DNA of 64,000 bases from Microlunatus endophyticus (GTDB taxonomy: Bacteria > Actinomycetota > Actinomycetes > Propionibacteriales > Propionibacteriaceae), in assembly GCF_014646195.1 (NCBI RefSeq), contig NZ_BMMZ01000003.1, positions 248,001-312,000 of the forward strand. Direction: 5' to 3'. Made by a program: the position numbers and the translations under genes. The notes under the pieces were generated by a model. That model was not told where the DNA came from. It ran no database searches and was given only the letters and a program-made list of their open reading frames with translations. Numbering within the stretch: position 1 is the first letter of the stretch; every line of letters starts with the position of its first letter. Below, in pieces: positions 16,526 to 25,053 of the stretch.

Positions 16526-16793
16526 CCCGGTTCGTCCGCCCGGCTTCACCATCTGAAGATCACGCGGATGTGCAGTTCACAGCCGGCACTTAAGATATGT
16601 GGCGAAGGGCGTCGACACCGGCGGTCCAGCACCTCCGGTTTCGATACGTGGCTCGGAGGTGGCTGCCGTCGCGCCGAGCGATGCCGCCCGACCGGTCGTT
16701 CGGGCCCCCCACCTCCCCCGAACCGAACGCCCGAGCGTCGTGCGGCCCTCCGGGCCCAAGTCCTTCACCCGGGCAGCGTCAGCCCGGACGCGT
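16526..16793. other. Intergenic region between IclR and LacI genes
   Basis: This convergent 268-base gap holds a terminator-like hairpin (16698-16723). A TAAGAT sequence near 16591 precedes an open frame that only continues antisense to the LacI gene, so I do not call it. Nothing else is supported. Confidence 0.6.
16698..16723. terminator. Terminator-like hairpin between convergent regulators
   Basis: GTTCGGG (16698-16704) pairs with CCCGAAC (16717-16723) over a 12-base C-rich loop. Confidence 0.5.
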
Positions 16794-17798
16794 TCACCCG
16801 GATTCCCGCACGATCAGCCGGTGGCGTACCTTGCTCCGGGACCGACGCGATGCCTGCGCAACCGTGCCGTCGCGCCGCCCCACGGCGATGTCGACGGCCA
16901 GCGCCGCGACTTCGGCGATGTCCACCGCCAGCGTGGTCAGCTGCGGGGTGACATAGCTGCCGGCGGCGAGCCCGTCGATTCCGATCACCCGGACGTCCTG
17001 CGGCACCTCCCGCCCACCGGATCGCAGCGCCTTCAACGCCCCGAACGCCATGATGTCGTTGAAGCACATGATCGCATCGGTGCCTGGCCGGGAAGCGATG
17101 ATCTTGGTGGTCGCCTCGATGCCGTGCTCGAGTTGATCACCACCGGCATGTTCCACCGGGACGTCGATACCGCGCGACGCCATGCTGCGTACGAAATCCC
17201 GGGCCCGGCCACTGAACGACTCCGGACCGCTGTTGTCCAACATCACCGGCCGCCGGACACCGTGGGCAAGCAGATGATCGGCGACCGCCTCCAACCCGGG
17301 GCGCAGGTCGAAGATCACGCCGTCGGGCTGCTCCGGCTTCCGCTCGGCGTCGATCCAGACCGCCGGCACACCAGGCACCAGCTGATCGAGTTCGGTCCTG
17401 CCCAGATGGAGGTAACCGATCATCGCATCCACCTGGTCGGCCATCTGGGTGATCATGGTCCGCTCAGCGTCGGCCCCGTTGCAATCCAGCAGCAGCACCG
17501 TCCAGCCGCGCTCGGCGGCCCGCGCCACCACCGCTGACGCGAATTCCGGATAGTACGGATTGAGCAGGTTGCTGATCACCAGCCCGAGGGTGTGATGATC
17601 ATGACGGACCAGGCCGCGACCGAACCGCGACGGGTGATAGCCCAACGTGCGAGCAGCATCCAGCACTCGCTGCCGGGTCTCGACGCTGATCCCGGCCATG
17701 TCGTTCATGGCCCTGGTCACGGTCTGCCGGGAGACCTGGGCCAGCTCGGCCACGTCACGGATCGTGACCCGGCGTCCGCCGACTCCCAGTGTCGCCAA
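16794..17798 (-). CDS. LacI-family repressor of the sugar module
   Basis: The 334-residue protein has the LacI HTH and hinge (about residues 10-60: VTIRDVAELAQVSRQTVTRAMNDMAGISVETRQRVLDAARTLGYHP) and a periplasmic-binding-like sensor domain (VISNLLNPYYPEF, IMCFNDIMAFGALKAL, VRVIGIDGL). The start is TTG 17798 with a GGGGG ribosome site, and family alignment leaves little choice. It follows the Gfo/AKR fusion gene by 15 bases, so enzyme and regulator are co-transcribed. The perfect palindrome at 20040-20053 before the divergent transport genes is its likely operator. Confidence 0.92.
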   Translation of the reverse strand: MATLGVGGRRVTIRDVAELAQVSRQTVTRAMNDMAGISVETRQRVLDAARTLGYHPSRFGRGLVRHDHHTLGLVISNLLNPYYPEFASAVVARAAERGWTVLLLDCNGADAERTMITQMADQVDAMIGYLHLGRTELDQLVPGVPAVWIDAERKPEQPDGVIFDLRPGLEAVADHLLAHGVRRPVMLDNSGPESFSGRARDFVRSMASRGIDVPVEHAGGDQLEHGIEATTKIIASRPGTDAIMCFNDIMAFGALKALRSGGREVPQDVRVIGIDGLAAGSYVTPQLTTLAVDIAEVAALAVDIAVGRRDGTVAQASRRSRSKVRHRLIVRESG

Positions 17799-17813
17799 TC
17801 TGCCCCCTACCGC

Positions 17814-19835
17814 TTACTGCTTCAGATCCAGCCAGGCCAACTGGTCGGCAGTCAACTCCACACCGAGACCCTGCATCGAGGACCGCGTCTCCGAGATCGT
17901 ACGGGGACCGAACAGCGGAAAGGTCGGGAAGGGCTGCCCGAGCACGAACGCCAGTGCGATCGCGGTGGCCGGGACGCCCAGCTCGGCACCCAGCTCCTGC
18001 GCCCGCCGCAACCGTTCGAAGTTGTCGTCGCTGTAGTAGCAGCGCACCAGCTCCGGATCGCTGTGATCATCGGGCCGGGCCGGCTTGGCGAAGAAGCCGC
18101 GCGCTTGCGAGGACCACGGCAGCAACGGGATCTGCGCCTCGGTCAGCCACTTCTTCGACTCCGGATCGGTGACGTGGCGACAACCTGCCCAGGGCACGTC
18201 GTACGCCTCGGCCAGGCCGAAGTGGTTGCTCAGGACGCTGAAACCCTGCCTGCCGTTGGCCTTGGCGTAGCTGTTGGCCTCCTCGAACCGCTCCCTGGTC
18301 CAGTTCGATCCGCCGAACACCTTGATCCGCCCGGCCCGGTAGTGCTCGTCGAGCACGTCGACGAACTCGCCCACCGGGATATCCGTGTTGTCCCGATGCA
18401 TCATGTAGATGTCGGCGTAGTCGGACTGCTGGCGCTCCAGGGATTCCAGCAGTTGCGAGGTCAGCGACTCGGGGTCGCAGTGCGGGGTGTGGGCGCCCTT
18501 GACGATCACCACGACCTGGTCGCGTACGCCCCGGTTGTGCATCCACTGGCCGAGCAGCTTCTCATGTCGGCCGCCGCCGTAGATGTAGCCGGTGTCGAAG
18601 GCATTGCCGCCCAAGCTGAAGAAATGGTCGAAGACCGCCGAGGCGTGAGCAAGATCAGGTTGGTTGTCGCAGCCGAAGACCACCCTCGACATCTGCTTGC
18701 CCAGGCCGTCGATGGTGCCGTACTTCATCGGCGGGGTGTGGGATCCGGGTCCCGGCGCGGTGACGGCCAGCGGTTCGCCCGAGACCGTCGGGATGTCGGC
18801 GTCATCGGCCTCGAACGGGTAGACCAGGCCGATCGCCTCGCGCCACAGGTCGAGCACCTTGGCATTGCCCAGCGTGTCGTCCAGGCTCATCTCGACCGGG
18901 CCGACACCAGGATCCTCGTCCAGCGCGCGGGCGAGCCCGTCGGCCTCCAGCGCGTACGGGAAGTGACCGGCGTAGCTGCGGGTCTCGGGATCCTCGCCGA
19001 CGACCGTGATGATCACCTGCGGGTCCGCCGAGAGCGTCCACGGATCGGCGATCTCGATCTTGCCAAGCTGGCCGTAGATCGTCACCGTGTTGGTGTCCTG
19101 GAGCCGGACACCGGTGCGGGCCGAGGCGGTGACGCCGCCCGGAAAGCTCAATCGGGCGACGGTCCACTCGTCGACACCGGTTGCGCCGATGGTCCCGGTG
19201 GCGCTGACGGCTGTCGGGTTGACGAACGGCTTGCCGACCGCCGCGCCGGCGATCGCCCGGGCGTAGCTGACCGGGTAGCCGCCGACGTCGAGGATGCCGC
19301 CGCCGGCGGTGTTGGGATCGAAGAGCCGGCCTGTGGTGCCGCTACTGCGAAACGCGAAGCTCGCATCGATGTGGGTCAGCTCGCCGATGACGCCGTCGGC
19401 CACCAGCTTGAGCACATCCCGGGTCTGGGGATGGAAGCGATACATGTACGCCTCCAGCAAGCCGTTGCCGGTGTCCCGCGCCACATCGACCATGGTCATC
19501 ACCTGGCCGTTGTTGGGTGCCAGCGGCTTCTCGCACAGAACGTGCTTACCGGCCCGCAGCGCCTTGATCGTCAGCGCCGCATGGGTGGTGTGCACCGTCG
19601 ACACGTACACCGCATCGACATCCGGCGAGGCAAGGATGTCGTCGTACGAGCCGAGCACGGCGTCGTCGCCGAGTTCGAATTCGGCGGCGAACGTACGGGC
19701 ACGTTCGAGATCGGAACTGCCGGCACCCACCAGCGTGCCGAACCTGCTGTGCGGGAGCTGGGTGGCGAAACGGCGGGCGATGTTGCCGGGGCCGAGCACG
19801 GCCCAGCGGAGGGAGCGGGTCATCTTTGAAATCAT
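17814..19835 (-). CDS. Gfo/Idh/MocA oxidoreductase fused to aldo/keto reductase
   Basis: One 673-residue protein holds two complete enzymes. Residues about 8-340 are a Gfo/Idh/MocA dehydrogenase: Rossmann motif LGPGNIARRFATQL, the EKP signature (HVLCEKPLAPN) and the C-terminal sheet domain. Residues about 350-673 are an aldo/keto reductase with the tetrad Asp-Tyr-Lys-His visible in NAFDTGYIYGGG, VVVIVKGAH and DIYMMHRDN. It has no signal peptide, so it is cytoplasmic. The pairing suggests two successive NAD(P)-dependent steps on a sugar, perhaps oxidation at one carbon and reduction at another. It sits between its LacI regulator and a divergent sugar importer. ATG 19835 or 19823 may be the start. 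Frame is continuous through the junction. Confidence 0.9.
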   Translation of the reverse strand: MISKMTRSLRWAVLGPGNIARRFATQLPHSRFGTLVGAGSSDLERARTFAAEFELGDDAVLGSYDDILASPDVDAVYVSTVHTTHAALTIKALRAGKHVLCEKPLAPNNGQVMTMVDVARDTGNGLLEAYMYRFHPQTRDVLKLVADGVIGELTHIDASFAFRSSGTTGRLFDPNTAGGGILDVGGYPVSYARAIAGAAVGKPFVNPTAVSATGTIGATGVDEWTVARLSFPGGVTASARTGVRLQDTNTVTIYGQLGKIEIADPWTLSADPQVIITVVGEDPETRSYAGHFPYALEADGLARALDEDPGVGPVEMSLDDTLGNAKVLDLWREAIGLVYPFEADDADIPTVSGEPLAVTAPGPGSHTPPMKYGTIDGLGKQMSRVVFGCDNQPDLAHASAVFDHFFSLGGNAFDTGYIYGGGRHEKLLGQWMHNRGVRDQVVVIVKGAHTPHCDPESLTSQLLESLERQQSDYADIYMMHRDNTDIPVGEFVDVLDEHYRAGRIKVFGGSNWTRERFEEANSYAKANGRQGFSVLSNHFGLAEAYDVPWAGCRHVTDPESKKWLTEAQIPLLPWSSQARGFFAKPARPDDHSDPELVRCYYSDDNFERLRRAQELGAELGVPATAIALAFVLGQPFPTFPLFGPRTISETRSSMQGLGVELTADQLAWLDLKQ

Positions 19836-19933
19836 CCCTTACGGACGGCGGGCTGCCGCCATAGCTCTGACGAATGCTCTGACGAATCGGGCTGCTGATG
19901 AACTGGAAGCGTCCGGATCGACGACGGAGCTTC

Positions 19934-19963
19934 ACGCTAGTTGATCATCTCCGCCCTGGTCAA
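19934..19963 (-). promoter_or_regulatory. Promoter for fusion-LacI operon
   Basis: TTGACC (19963-19958) and TAGCGT (19939-19934) are separated by 18 bases on the minus strand, about 100 bases before the fusion start codon. Confidence 0.45.
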
Positions 19964-20039
19964 TCCGCCCGCCGACACTTCATAGCGGACTGCTATTGAC
20001 ATCACATCGGCCAAATGACACGCTCTGACCGGAGGGGTC

Positions 20040-20053
20040 CGTGAACGTTCACG
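20040..20053. promoter_or_regulatory. LacI-type operator before sugar importer operon
   Basis: CGTGAACGTTCACG is a perfect 14-bp palindrome with the central CG typical of LacI-family sites. It lies downstream of the -35 TTGACA, so it would cover the early transcribed region and block the importer operon. Confidence 0.75.
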
Positions 20054-20123
20054 TAATCCCTGCCCGGAATCATGTTGATCATGATGCCGCTGAACCACTA
20101 CTCAACGCCGAGAGTGAGAGCCG

Positions 20124-21407
20124 ATGGCCTTCTCCCGAAGATCGTTATTAGCCGGTACGGCTGGGCTCGGAGCCCTCGCCGCCGGCGGATTGTCCGCGTG
20201 TGGCAGCAGAACGTCGATCTCGTCCGATCCCAACGAGCTCGTCATCTGGTACTGGGACCGCTCCATCGATCCTGCCCTGTTGTCCATTGCCGCCAAGCAG
20301 ATACCCGGCACCCAACGACATCTGCGGGCAGACATCATCGGCGGATCGTTCGACACCAAACTCCGGACCAGCCTGGCCGGCAACGCCTACATCCCCGATC
20401 TGACCAACATCAACTCCAACGTGTCGCTCTACTTCCCCAACGAGGACATGTTCCTCGACCTCGACGAGTTGGGTGCCCAGAACTACAAGCACCTCTACTT
20501 CGACTGGAAGTGGGAGCTGGGAGTCACTCCGACCAACCACTTCCGATTCTTCCCGCTGGACACCGGCCCGACCGGCTTCTATTACCGCCAGGACGTCTTC
20601 GACAAGGCGAAGATCCCGTCCGATCCGGAGTCCGTCGGTGCGGCGATGAAGACCTGGGACGAATTCATCGAGTTGGGTCAGAAGCTCAAGCGCAATGTCG
20701 GATCGTTCATGGACATCACTGCCGGCCAACTCTTCGGCCAGTACATCAACGCCAGTCCGCAGCGATACTTCGACAAGGCCGGCAAGCCGCTCTACATGAA
20801 CCAGACCAGCACGATCCGCGACGCCTGGAACATGGCAGTCAAGGCGATCAAGGCCGGCATCACCGGCAACCAGCAGGTCAGCACGGATCAGAACGCTGCT
20901 TGGGAAAGCGGCAAGACGGCCGGCCACATCGAGGCCGTCTGGTGGGCTCAGATCCTGGGCGATACCGCCCCGGACACCAAGGGCAAGTGGCGACTGGCCA
21001 AGCAACCGGTCCGGGCCGGCAACAGCGGCGGCTCGTTCATCTGCATCCCGCACACCTGCAAGGACCCCGAGGCGGCGTTCAAATTCATCACCTGGTTGAA
21101 CAATCCGCAGAACCAGGCGCAGGCGTTCAACAACATCCAGTTGTTCCCCTCCGCAGAGGACTCCTTCACCTTGGGCACCATGAAGAGCAACACCGGCTTC
21201 TTCGGTGACCAGGATCCGCTGACCTTCTTCCTGGAAGCGGCCAAGGAGGTGCCGACCTCCTTCATCAGCACCTACGAGGCCCAGGCCGCGTTCTTCGGCA
21301 CCGAGATCACCAACGTCGAGGCGGCCGGCAAGAATCCGGACCGGGCCTGGGATGACGCGGTGGCCCAGACCAACAAGATCCTTCGGAAGCGAGGGGTGAA
21401 CGTATGA
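20124..21407 (+). CDS. ABC sugar-binding lipoprotein
   Basis: The 427-residue extracellular solute-binding protein has a twin-arginine-like signal (SRRSLLAGTAGLGALAAGG) ending in the lipobox LSAC, so the mature protein is anchored to the membrane at Cys26. The rest is a family 1 sugar-binding fold (VIWYWDRS, GPTGFYYRQDVFDKAKI, AAWESGKTAGHIEAVWW). It is the first gene of binding protein-permease-permease. The ligand is unknown, but the co-regulated oxidoreductases suggest a cyclic polyol or a sugar rather than an amino acid. Translation overlaps the next gene (ATGA). Confidence 0.93.
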   Translation: MAFSRRSLLAGTAGLGALAAGGLSACGSRTSISSDPNELVIWYWDRSIDPALLSIAAKQIPGTQRHLRADIIGGSFDTKLRTSLAGNAYIPDLTNINSNVSLYFPNEDMFLDLDELGAQNYKHLYFDWKWELGVTPTNHFRFFPLDTGPTGFYYRQDVFDKAKIPSDPESVGAAMKTWDEFIELGQKLKRNVGSFMDITAGQLFGQYINASPQRYFDKAGKPLYMNQTSTIRDAWNMAVKAIKAGITGNQQVSTDQNAAWESGKTAGHIEAVWWAQILGDTAPDTKGKWRLAKQPVRAGNSGGSFICIPHTCKDPEAAFKFITWLNNPQNQAQAFNNIQLFPSAEDSFTLGTMKSNTGFFGDQDPLTFFLEAAKEVPTSFISTYEAQAAFFGTEITNVEAAGKNPDRAWDDAVAQTNKILRKRGVNV

Positions 21408-22438
21408 CCGTCACCAATCCGGCGATTCCATCGGCCCGCGTCGCTGACGAGCCGTCGACCACCGAACGCAGGCCCCGGAACCCGTTCAAGCGGTTCTGGC
21501 CGCAGTACGTCGCGGTCGCACCCTTCTACATCCTCTTCCTGGTCTTCGGAATGTTCCCGTTGATCTTCTCGATCTGGCTGTCGTTCAACGACTGGGACGG
21601 CATGGGCCAGATGAAATTCGTCGGTCTCGCCCAGTACCGGTTCTTGATCACCGACAGCCGGTTCTGGCTCGCGGTCGGCAACACCTTCCTGATCTGGATC
21701 ATGTCGACGATCCCGATGCTGTTCCTGGCACTGGTGATCGCCTTCCTGCTGCACACCAACATCAGGGCCAAGGGCTTCTACCGAGTGGCCTTCTTCATCC
21801 CGAATGTGACCAGCGCGGTCGCGATGGCGATCGTCTTCGGGTCGATCTTCTCCAACAGCTTCGGCATCATCAACTCGTTCCTGAACTGGCTACACGTGTC
21901 ACAGGTGCCCTGGTTGTCCAATCCGTGGGGCATCAAGGTCGTGATCGCAGTCATGGTGATCTGGCGCTGGACCGGCTACAACTCGATCATCTACTTGGCC
22001 GGGTTGCAGGCGGTCTCGACCGAGCTGTACGAAGCAGCCCGCGTCGACGGTGCCAACAACTGGCACATCTTCTCCCGGATCACCATCCCGATGCTGCGTC
22101 CGGTGATCTTGTTCACGGTGATCACCTCAACCGTCGGCGGCCTGAGCCTCTTCACCGAGCCACAGGTGTTGTTCGGCAACACCAGCAATATCGGCGGCCC
22201 TGCCGACGGTGGCCTCACCATCGTGCTCTACCAGTACTACCAGGCCTTCAACCAGTTCGACTTCGGTTACGGAGCGGCGATCGCCTGGGCACTGTTCATC
22301 ATCGCGGTGGTCTTCGCGATCATCAACTGGCGTCTGGTCAGCGAGCGTGAGGTCGACGGTCAGAAGGTCTTCAAGGTGTCCAGGAAACAGCGGGCCGCGA
22401 ATGCGTCCGCCGAGCCGACGGAGGTGGCGGCGAAGTGA
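21404..22438 (+). CDS. ABC sugar permease, MalF/UgpA type
   Basis: The 344-residue inner-membrane permease has six main hydrophobic segments and the BPD-transporter loop EAARVDGANNWHIFSRITIPMLRP (about residue 210) that docks the ATPase. The N-terminal 35 residues are cytoplasmic and polar. It overlaps the binding-protein stop codon and the next permease by ATGA. No ATPase gene is nearby; actinobacterial sugar importers often share an MsiK-type ATPase encoded elsewhere, and that is my inference here. Confidence 0.95.
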   Translation: MTVTNPAIPSARVADEPSTTERRPRNPFKRFWPQYVAVAPFYILFLVFGMFPLIFSIWLSFNDWDGMGQMKFVGLAQYRFLITDSRFWLAVGNTFLIWIMSTIPMLFLALVIAFLLHTNIRAKGFYRVAFFIPNVTSAVAMAIVFGSIFSNSFGIINSFLNWLHVSQVPWLSNPWGIKVVIAVMVIWRWTGYNSIIYLAGLQAVSTELYEAARVDGANNWHIFSRITIPMLRPVILFTVITSTVGGLSLFTEPQVLFGNTSNIGGPADGGLTIVLYQYYQAFNQFDFGYGAAIAWALFIIAVVFAIINWRLVSEREVDGQKVFKVSRKQRAANASAEPTEVAAK

Positions 22439-23337
22439 GCACGACCGTAGAGACCCCACCGGCCACGACCACCCGGTTCGGCGATCCGACCAAGACGTCG
22501 GCCAACGCCCGGACCCGGTCGATGGTCGGCCGGATCGTCACCCACGTCTGCATCATCATCGGCGTGATGTTCTCGATCTTCCCGTTCTACTGGTTGCTGG
22601 TGATGTCGACCCAGACAACGGCGCAGATCTTCGGCTACCCACCCAAGCTGTGGTTCAGCACGCACCTGTGGGAGAACCTCAACGCGGTGGTGCACGACGT
22701 ACCGCTGTTCCAGTCGCTGCTCAACACGTTCCTGGTGTCGCTGGCGGTCGCCGTTCTGGTGATGTTCTTCGACTCGCTGGCGGCCTTCGCCTTCGGCAAG
22801 TACGAATTCCCGGGCAAGAACACGCTCTTCGTTCTGTTGCTGGCGACCTTCCTGGTGCCCGGCAGCCTGTCCCTGGTTCCCAGTTTCGTGCTGATGAGCT
22901 GGCTCGGCTGGACCGGCAGCTTCGCCGCCCTGATCGTCCCGGGCGCGGCGAACGCGTTCGGGATCTTCCTGCTGCGGCAGTTCGCGCAGACCTCGATCCC
23001 CAACGAGATGGTGGAGTCGGCGCGGGTCGACGGTGCGGGATTCTTCCGGACCTGGTGGAGCATCGGCGTGCCGATGATGCGGGGCGGTGTCGCTTTCCTC
23101 GGCATCTTCACCTTCATCACGACCTGGAACGACTATGTGTGGCCGTTGATCATCCTGGTCAACCCCAGGCGGCTCACCTTGCAGGTGGCGCTGTCCCAGT
23201 TGAACGCCATCTACAGCACCAACTTCGGCGAGGTGATGGCCGGCGCGGTGATCAGTGTCGTCCCGCTGATCGGGATCTTCATCATCGGCTCCCGACACTT
23301 CATCGCCAATATCGCCGCCGGAGCCATCAAGGGCTGA
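22435..23337 (+). CDS. ABC sugar permease, MalG/UgpE type
   Basis: The 300-residue second permease of the importer has six transmembrane segments and the docking loop EMVESARVDGAGFFRTWWSIGVPMMRGG (about 185-212), with the usual TWNDYVWPL near TM5. The GTG start overlaps the previous stop codon. The operon ends here, followed directly by a large imperfect hairpin. Confidence 0.95.
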   Translation: MSTTVETPPATTTRFGDPTKTSANARTRSMVGRIVTHVCIIIGVMFSIFPFYWLLVMSTQTTAQIFGYPPKLWFSTHLWENLNAVVHDVPLFQSLLNTFLVSLAVAVLVMFFDSLAAFAFGKYEFPGKNTLFVLLLATFLVPGSLSLVPSFVLMSWLGWTGSFAALIVPGAANAFGIFLLRQFAQTSIPNEMVESARVDGAGFFRTWWSIGVPMMRGGVAFLGIFTFITTWNDYVWPLIILVNPRRLTLQVALSQLNAIYSTNFGEVMAGAVISVVPLIGIFIIGSRHFIANIAAGAIKG

Positions 23338-23344
23338 CCTCCAA

Positions 23345-23453
23345 CCCGCCGAGAAGTCACTTCTTCCTCAATCTGTGCGGTGTGTCGTCGCAGGTGCCCG
23401 GCTCGACCGGACGACACGCCGCAGAATCAGGGAGAAAGTGACCCCTCGGCGGG
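23345..23453. repeat. Long imperfect inverted repeat filling a convergent gap
   Basis: A 45-base left arm (23345-23389) pairs with a 44-base right arm (23410-23453) around a 20-base loop. The outer CCCGCCGAG/CTCGGCGGG, GTCACTT/AAGTGAC and GTGTCGTC/GACGACAC segments match exactly, with scattered mismatches and small bulges between. It occupies nearly the whole gap between the permease and the convergent membrane-protein gene. It may serve as a two-way terminator or be a non-autonomous repeat element. Confidence 0.8.
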
Positions 23454-23458
23454 TGCGG

Positions 23459-24031
23459 TCAGCGCAGCGACTGGACCTTGGCGTTGAGTCGGCGGATGTA
23501 GGTCGGGATCGTGCCGGGTGGCCCCGAGCGCCGCAGGTATTGGGTGCCGCCGACGATCTGACTGAAGATCATCAGGATGAAGGCGATCCCGTGCAGGGTC
23601 CCCGCACCGCTCGCCCAGCCTGCCAGCGCACTGCCCTCCAACGTCCCGTACATGCCGATCAGGACGGCGACATAGCTGACCACGTGGGCGACCAGCGACA
23701 ACCGGAAGCGCTGCCGATACCCAGGGTCGGACGCGCTTCCGGAACCAGTTCGCCAGACCCGGAGCTCGGTCTGCCAGCAGAGGGCATTCGCCGCGCAGCA
23801 CAGTGTCAGCAGCAGCGCCGCGATCGCGGCCATCAGCCGGAAGCCGTAGCCCTCGAGGGCAGGCGCCAGGCCGACCACTGTCGCGACCAGGGCGAGCAGG
23901 CCCAGCACGGCACCGACGAGGGCCAGAGTGCGCTGGGTCGATGCCCACTTCAGATCGGGGTTCGCGCCGGCGATGCCCACATCGCCGGGACCGGATTCGT
24001 GGTTCGCTTCGGGGTTGGTGCTCTCAGTCAT
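23459..24031 (-). CDS. Hypothetical four-helix membrane protein
   Basis: The 190-residue protein has a polar N-terminal 30 residues and about four transmembrane segments (near 36-58, 67-90, 110-133 and 146-165), ending in a basic tail. I do not recognise a named family. It has no catalytic motif. It is divergent from mshD with about 50 bases between the starts. That neighbourhood gives no clear function. Confidence 0.75.
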   Translation of the reverse strand: MTESTNPEANHESGPGDVGIAGANPDLKWASTQRTLALVGAVLGLLALVATVVGLAPALEGYGFRLMAAIAALLLTLCCAANALCWQTELRVWRTGSGSASDPGYRQRFRLSLVAHVVSYVAVLIGMYGTLEGSALAGWASGAGTLHGIAFILMIFSQIVGGTQYLRRSGPPGTIPTYIRRLNAKVQSLR

Positions 24032-24082
24032 AACCGAACAAGCCTAGTCAAGGACTGTCGCCGCTGCCGATACCGTAGGTCC

Positions 24083-25039
24083 GTGGACACCGGCGGCGGG
24101 CATCAGCGTTACACGGCGGCAGCGACGTCGGCACTGCCGTCCGACGATCGCGAGACGCTGCTGGAGATGGCCCGCCAGACCGCCGGCTACGACGGTAAGC
24201 CACCGTTGAATGACGAGGCGCTGCAGGCGATCCAGTATCCGGAGTCGCTGCCGCCGTCCCAGACGCCGCTGCACGTGACCGTGCATCGTACGGTGGTCGA
24301 CGAATCGGGCGCGGAGAAGCTCGACTGGGTCGGCTACGCGTTCCTGCGCGACCAGCACTCCGATCCGACGGGGTCGCTGTTCGTCATCCCGGATGCCCGT
24401 CGCGCCGGCGCCGGACGGCGGCTGCTGGCCGCCTGCATCGAGGCGGCGGAGAGTTCGGTGCGGATCTGGGCGCCCGGCAACTCGGTCGCCGCCCAGACGC
24501 TGGCCGCCAGCGCCCATCTGGTGCCCGTACGGGAGCTGCTCATCATGTCCAGACCGCTGTCGGCGCCGATCCTCGAGCCGGAGCTGCCGGCCGGGGTCAG
24601 CATCCGCGCCTTCCGGCCGGGGGCCGACGATCAGGCCTGGCTCGAGGTCAATGCCCGGGCTTTCGCCGATCATCCCGAGCAGGGGCGGGTCGGTCTGGAC
24701 GGCCTGCGGGCCACCATGTCCGAGCCGTGGTTCAACGCCGCCGACTTCCTGCTGGCGGTCGACGAGTCGGGCCGGGTGCTCGGCTTCCATTGGATGAAAC
24801 AGCATTCCGACAGTCAGGGCGAGGTGTACGTCCTCGGCGTCGATCCGTCGTCCGCCAGGCGTGGCCTGGGCAAGGCGCTGTTGCGGGCCGGACTGATCCA
24901 TCTGCGCGACGATCTCGGACTGGGTGAGGTGATTCTGTACGTCGAGGGGGACAATGATCCGGCGGTCGGCCTGTACGTCCTGAACGGCTTCGACGTCGTG
25001 AACCGCGATGTCCTCTACGGCCAGCAACACCAGGAGTGA
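24083..25039 (+). CDS. mshD: Mycothiol synthase (acetyltransferase)
   Basis: The 318-residue protein is a tandem GNAT enzyme that acetylates Cys-GlcN-Ins with acetyl-CoA, the last step of mycothiol synthesis. The C-terminal active domain has [10 protein letters not shown] and the acetyl-CoA loop [22 protein letters not shown] (about 262-284). The N-terminal domain ([21 protein letters not shown]) is the degenerate half typical of MshD. GTG 24083 lies six bases after TACCGT and is probably leaderless. Mycothione reductase, encoded 6 kb away, recycles the product. Confidence 0.94.
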   Translation: MDTGGGHQRYTAAATSALPSDDRETLLEMARQTAGYDGKPPLNDEALQAIQYPESLPPSQTPLHVTVHRTVVDESGAEKLDWVGYAFLRDQHSDPTGSLFVIPDARRAGAGRRLLAACIEAAESSVRIWAPGNSVAAQTLAASAHLVPVRELLIMSRPLSAPILEPELPAGVSIRAFRPGADDQAWLEVNARAFADHPEQGRVGLDGLRATMSEPWFNAADFLLAVDESGRVLGFHWMKQHSDSQGEVYVLGVDPSSARRGLGKALLRAGLIHLRDDLGLGEVILYVEGDNDPAVGLYVLNGFDVVNRDVLYGQQHQE

Positions 25040-25053
25040 GACGAGGAGTGCAG

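Larger units (their letters stand above)
19836..20123. promoter_or_regulatory. Divergent promoter region of the sugar module
   Basis: This 288-base gap separates the fusion-LacI operon (minus) from the importer operon (plus). It holds a minus-strand promoter (TTGACC, 18-bp spacer, TAGCGT at 19963-19934), a plus-strand -35 TTGACA (19996-20001) with only a weak -10 near CACGCT, and the LacI-type operator. I see no gene in it. Confidence 0.6.

Noticed and set aside
16597..16956. Open frame after TAAGAT in the gap between IclR and LacI genes
   Set aside because: It has atypical composition and runs antisense into the LacI gene for half its length.
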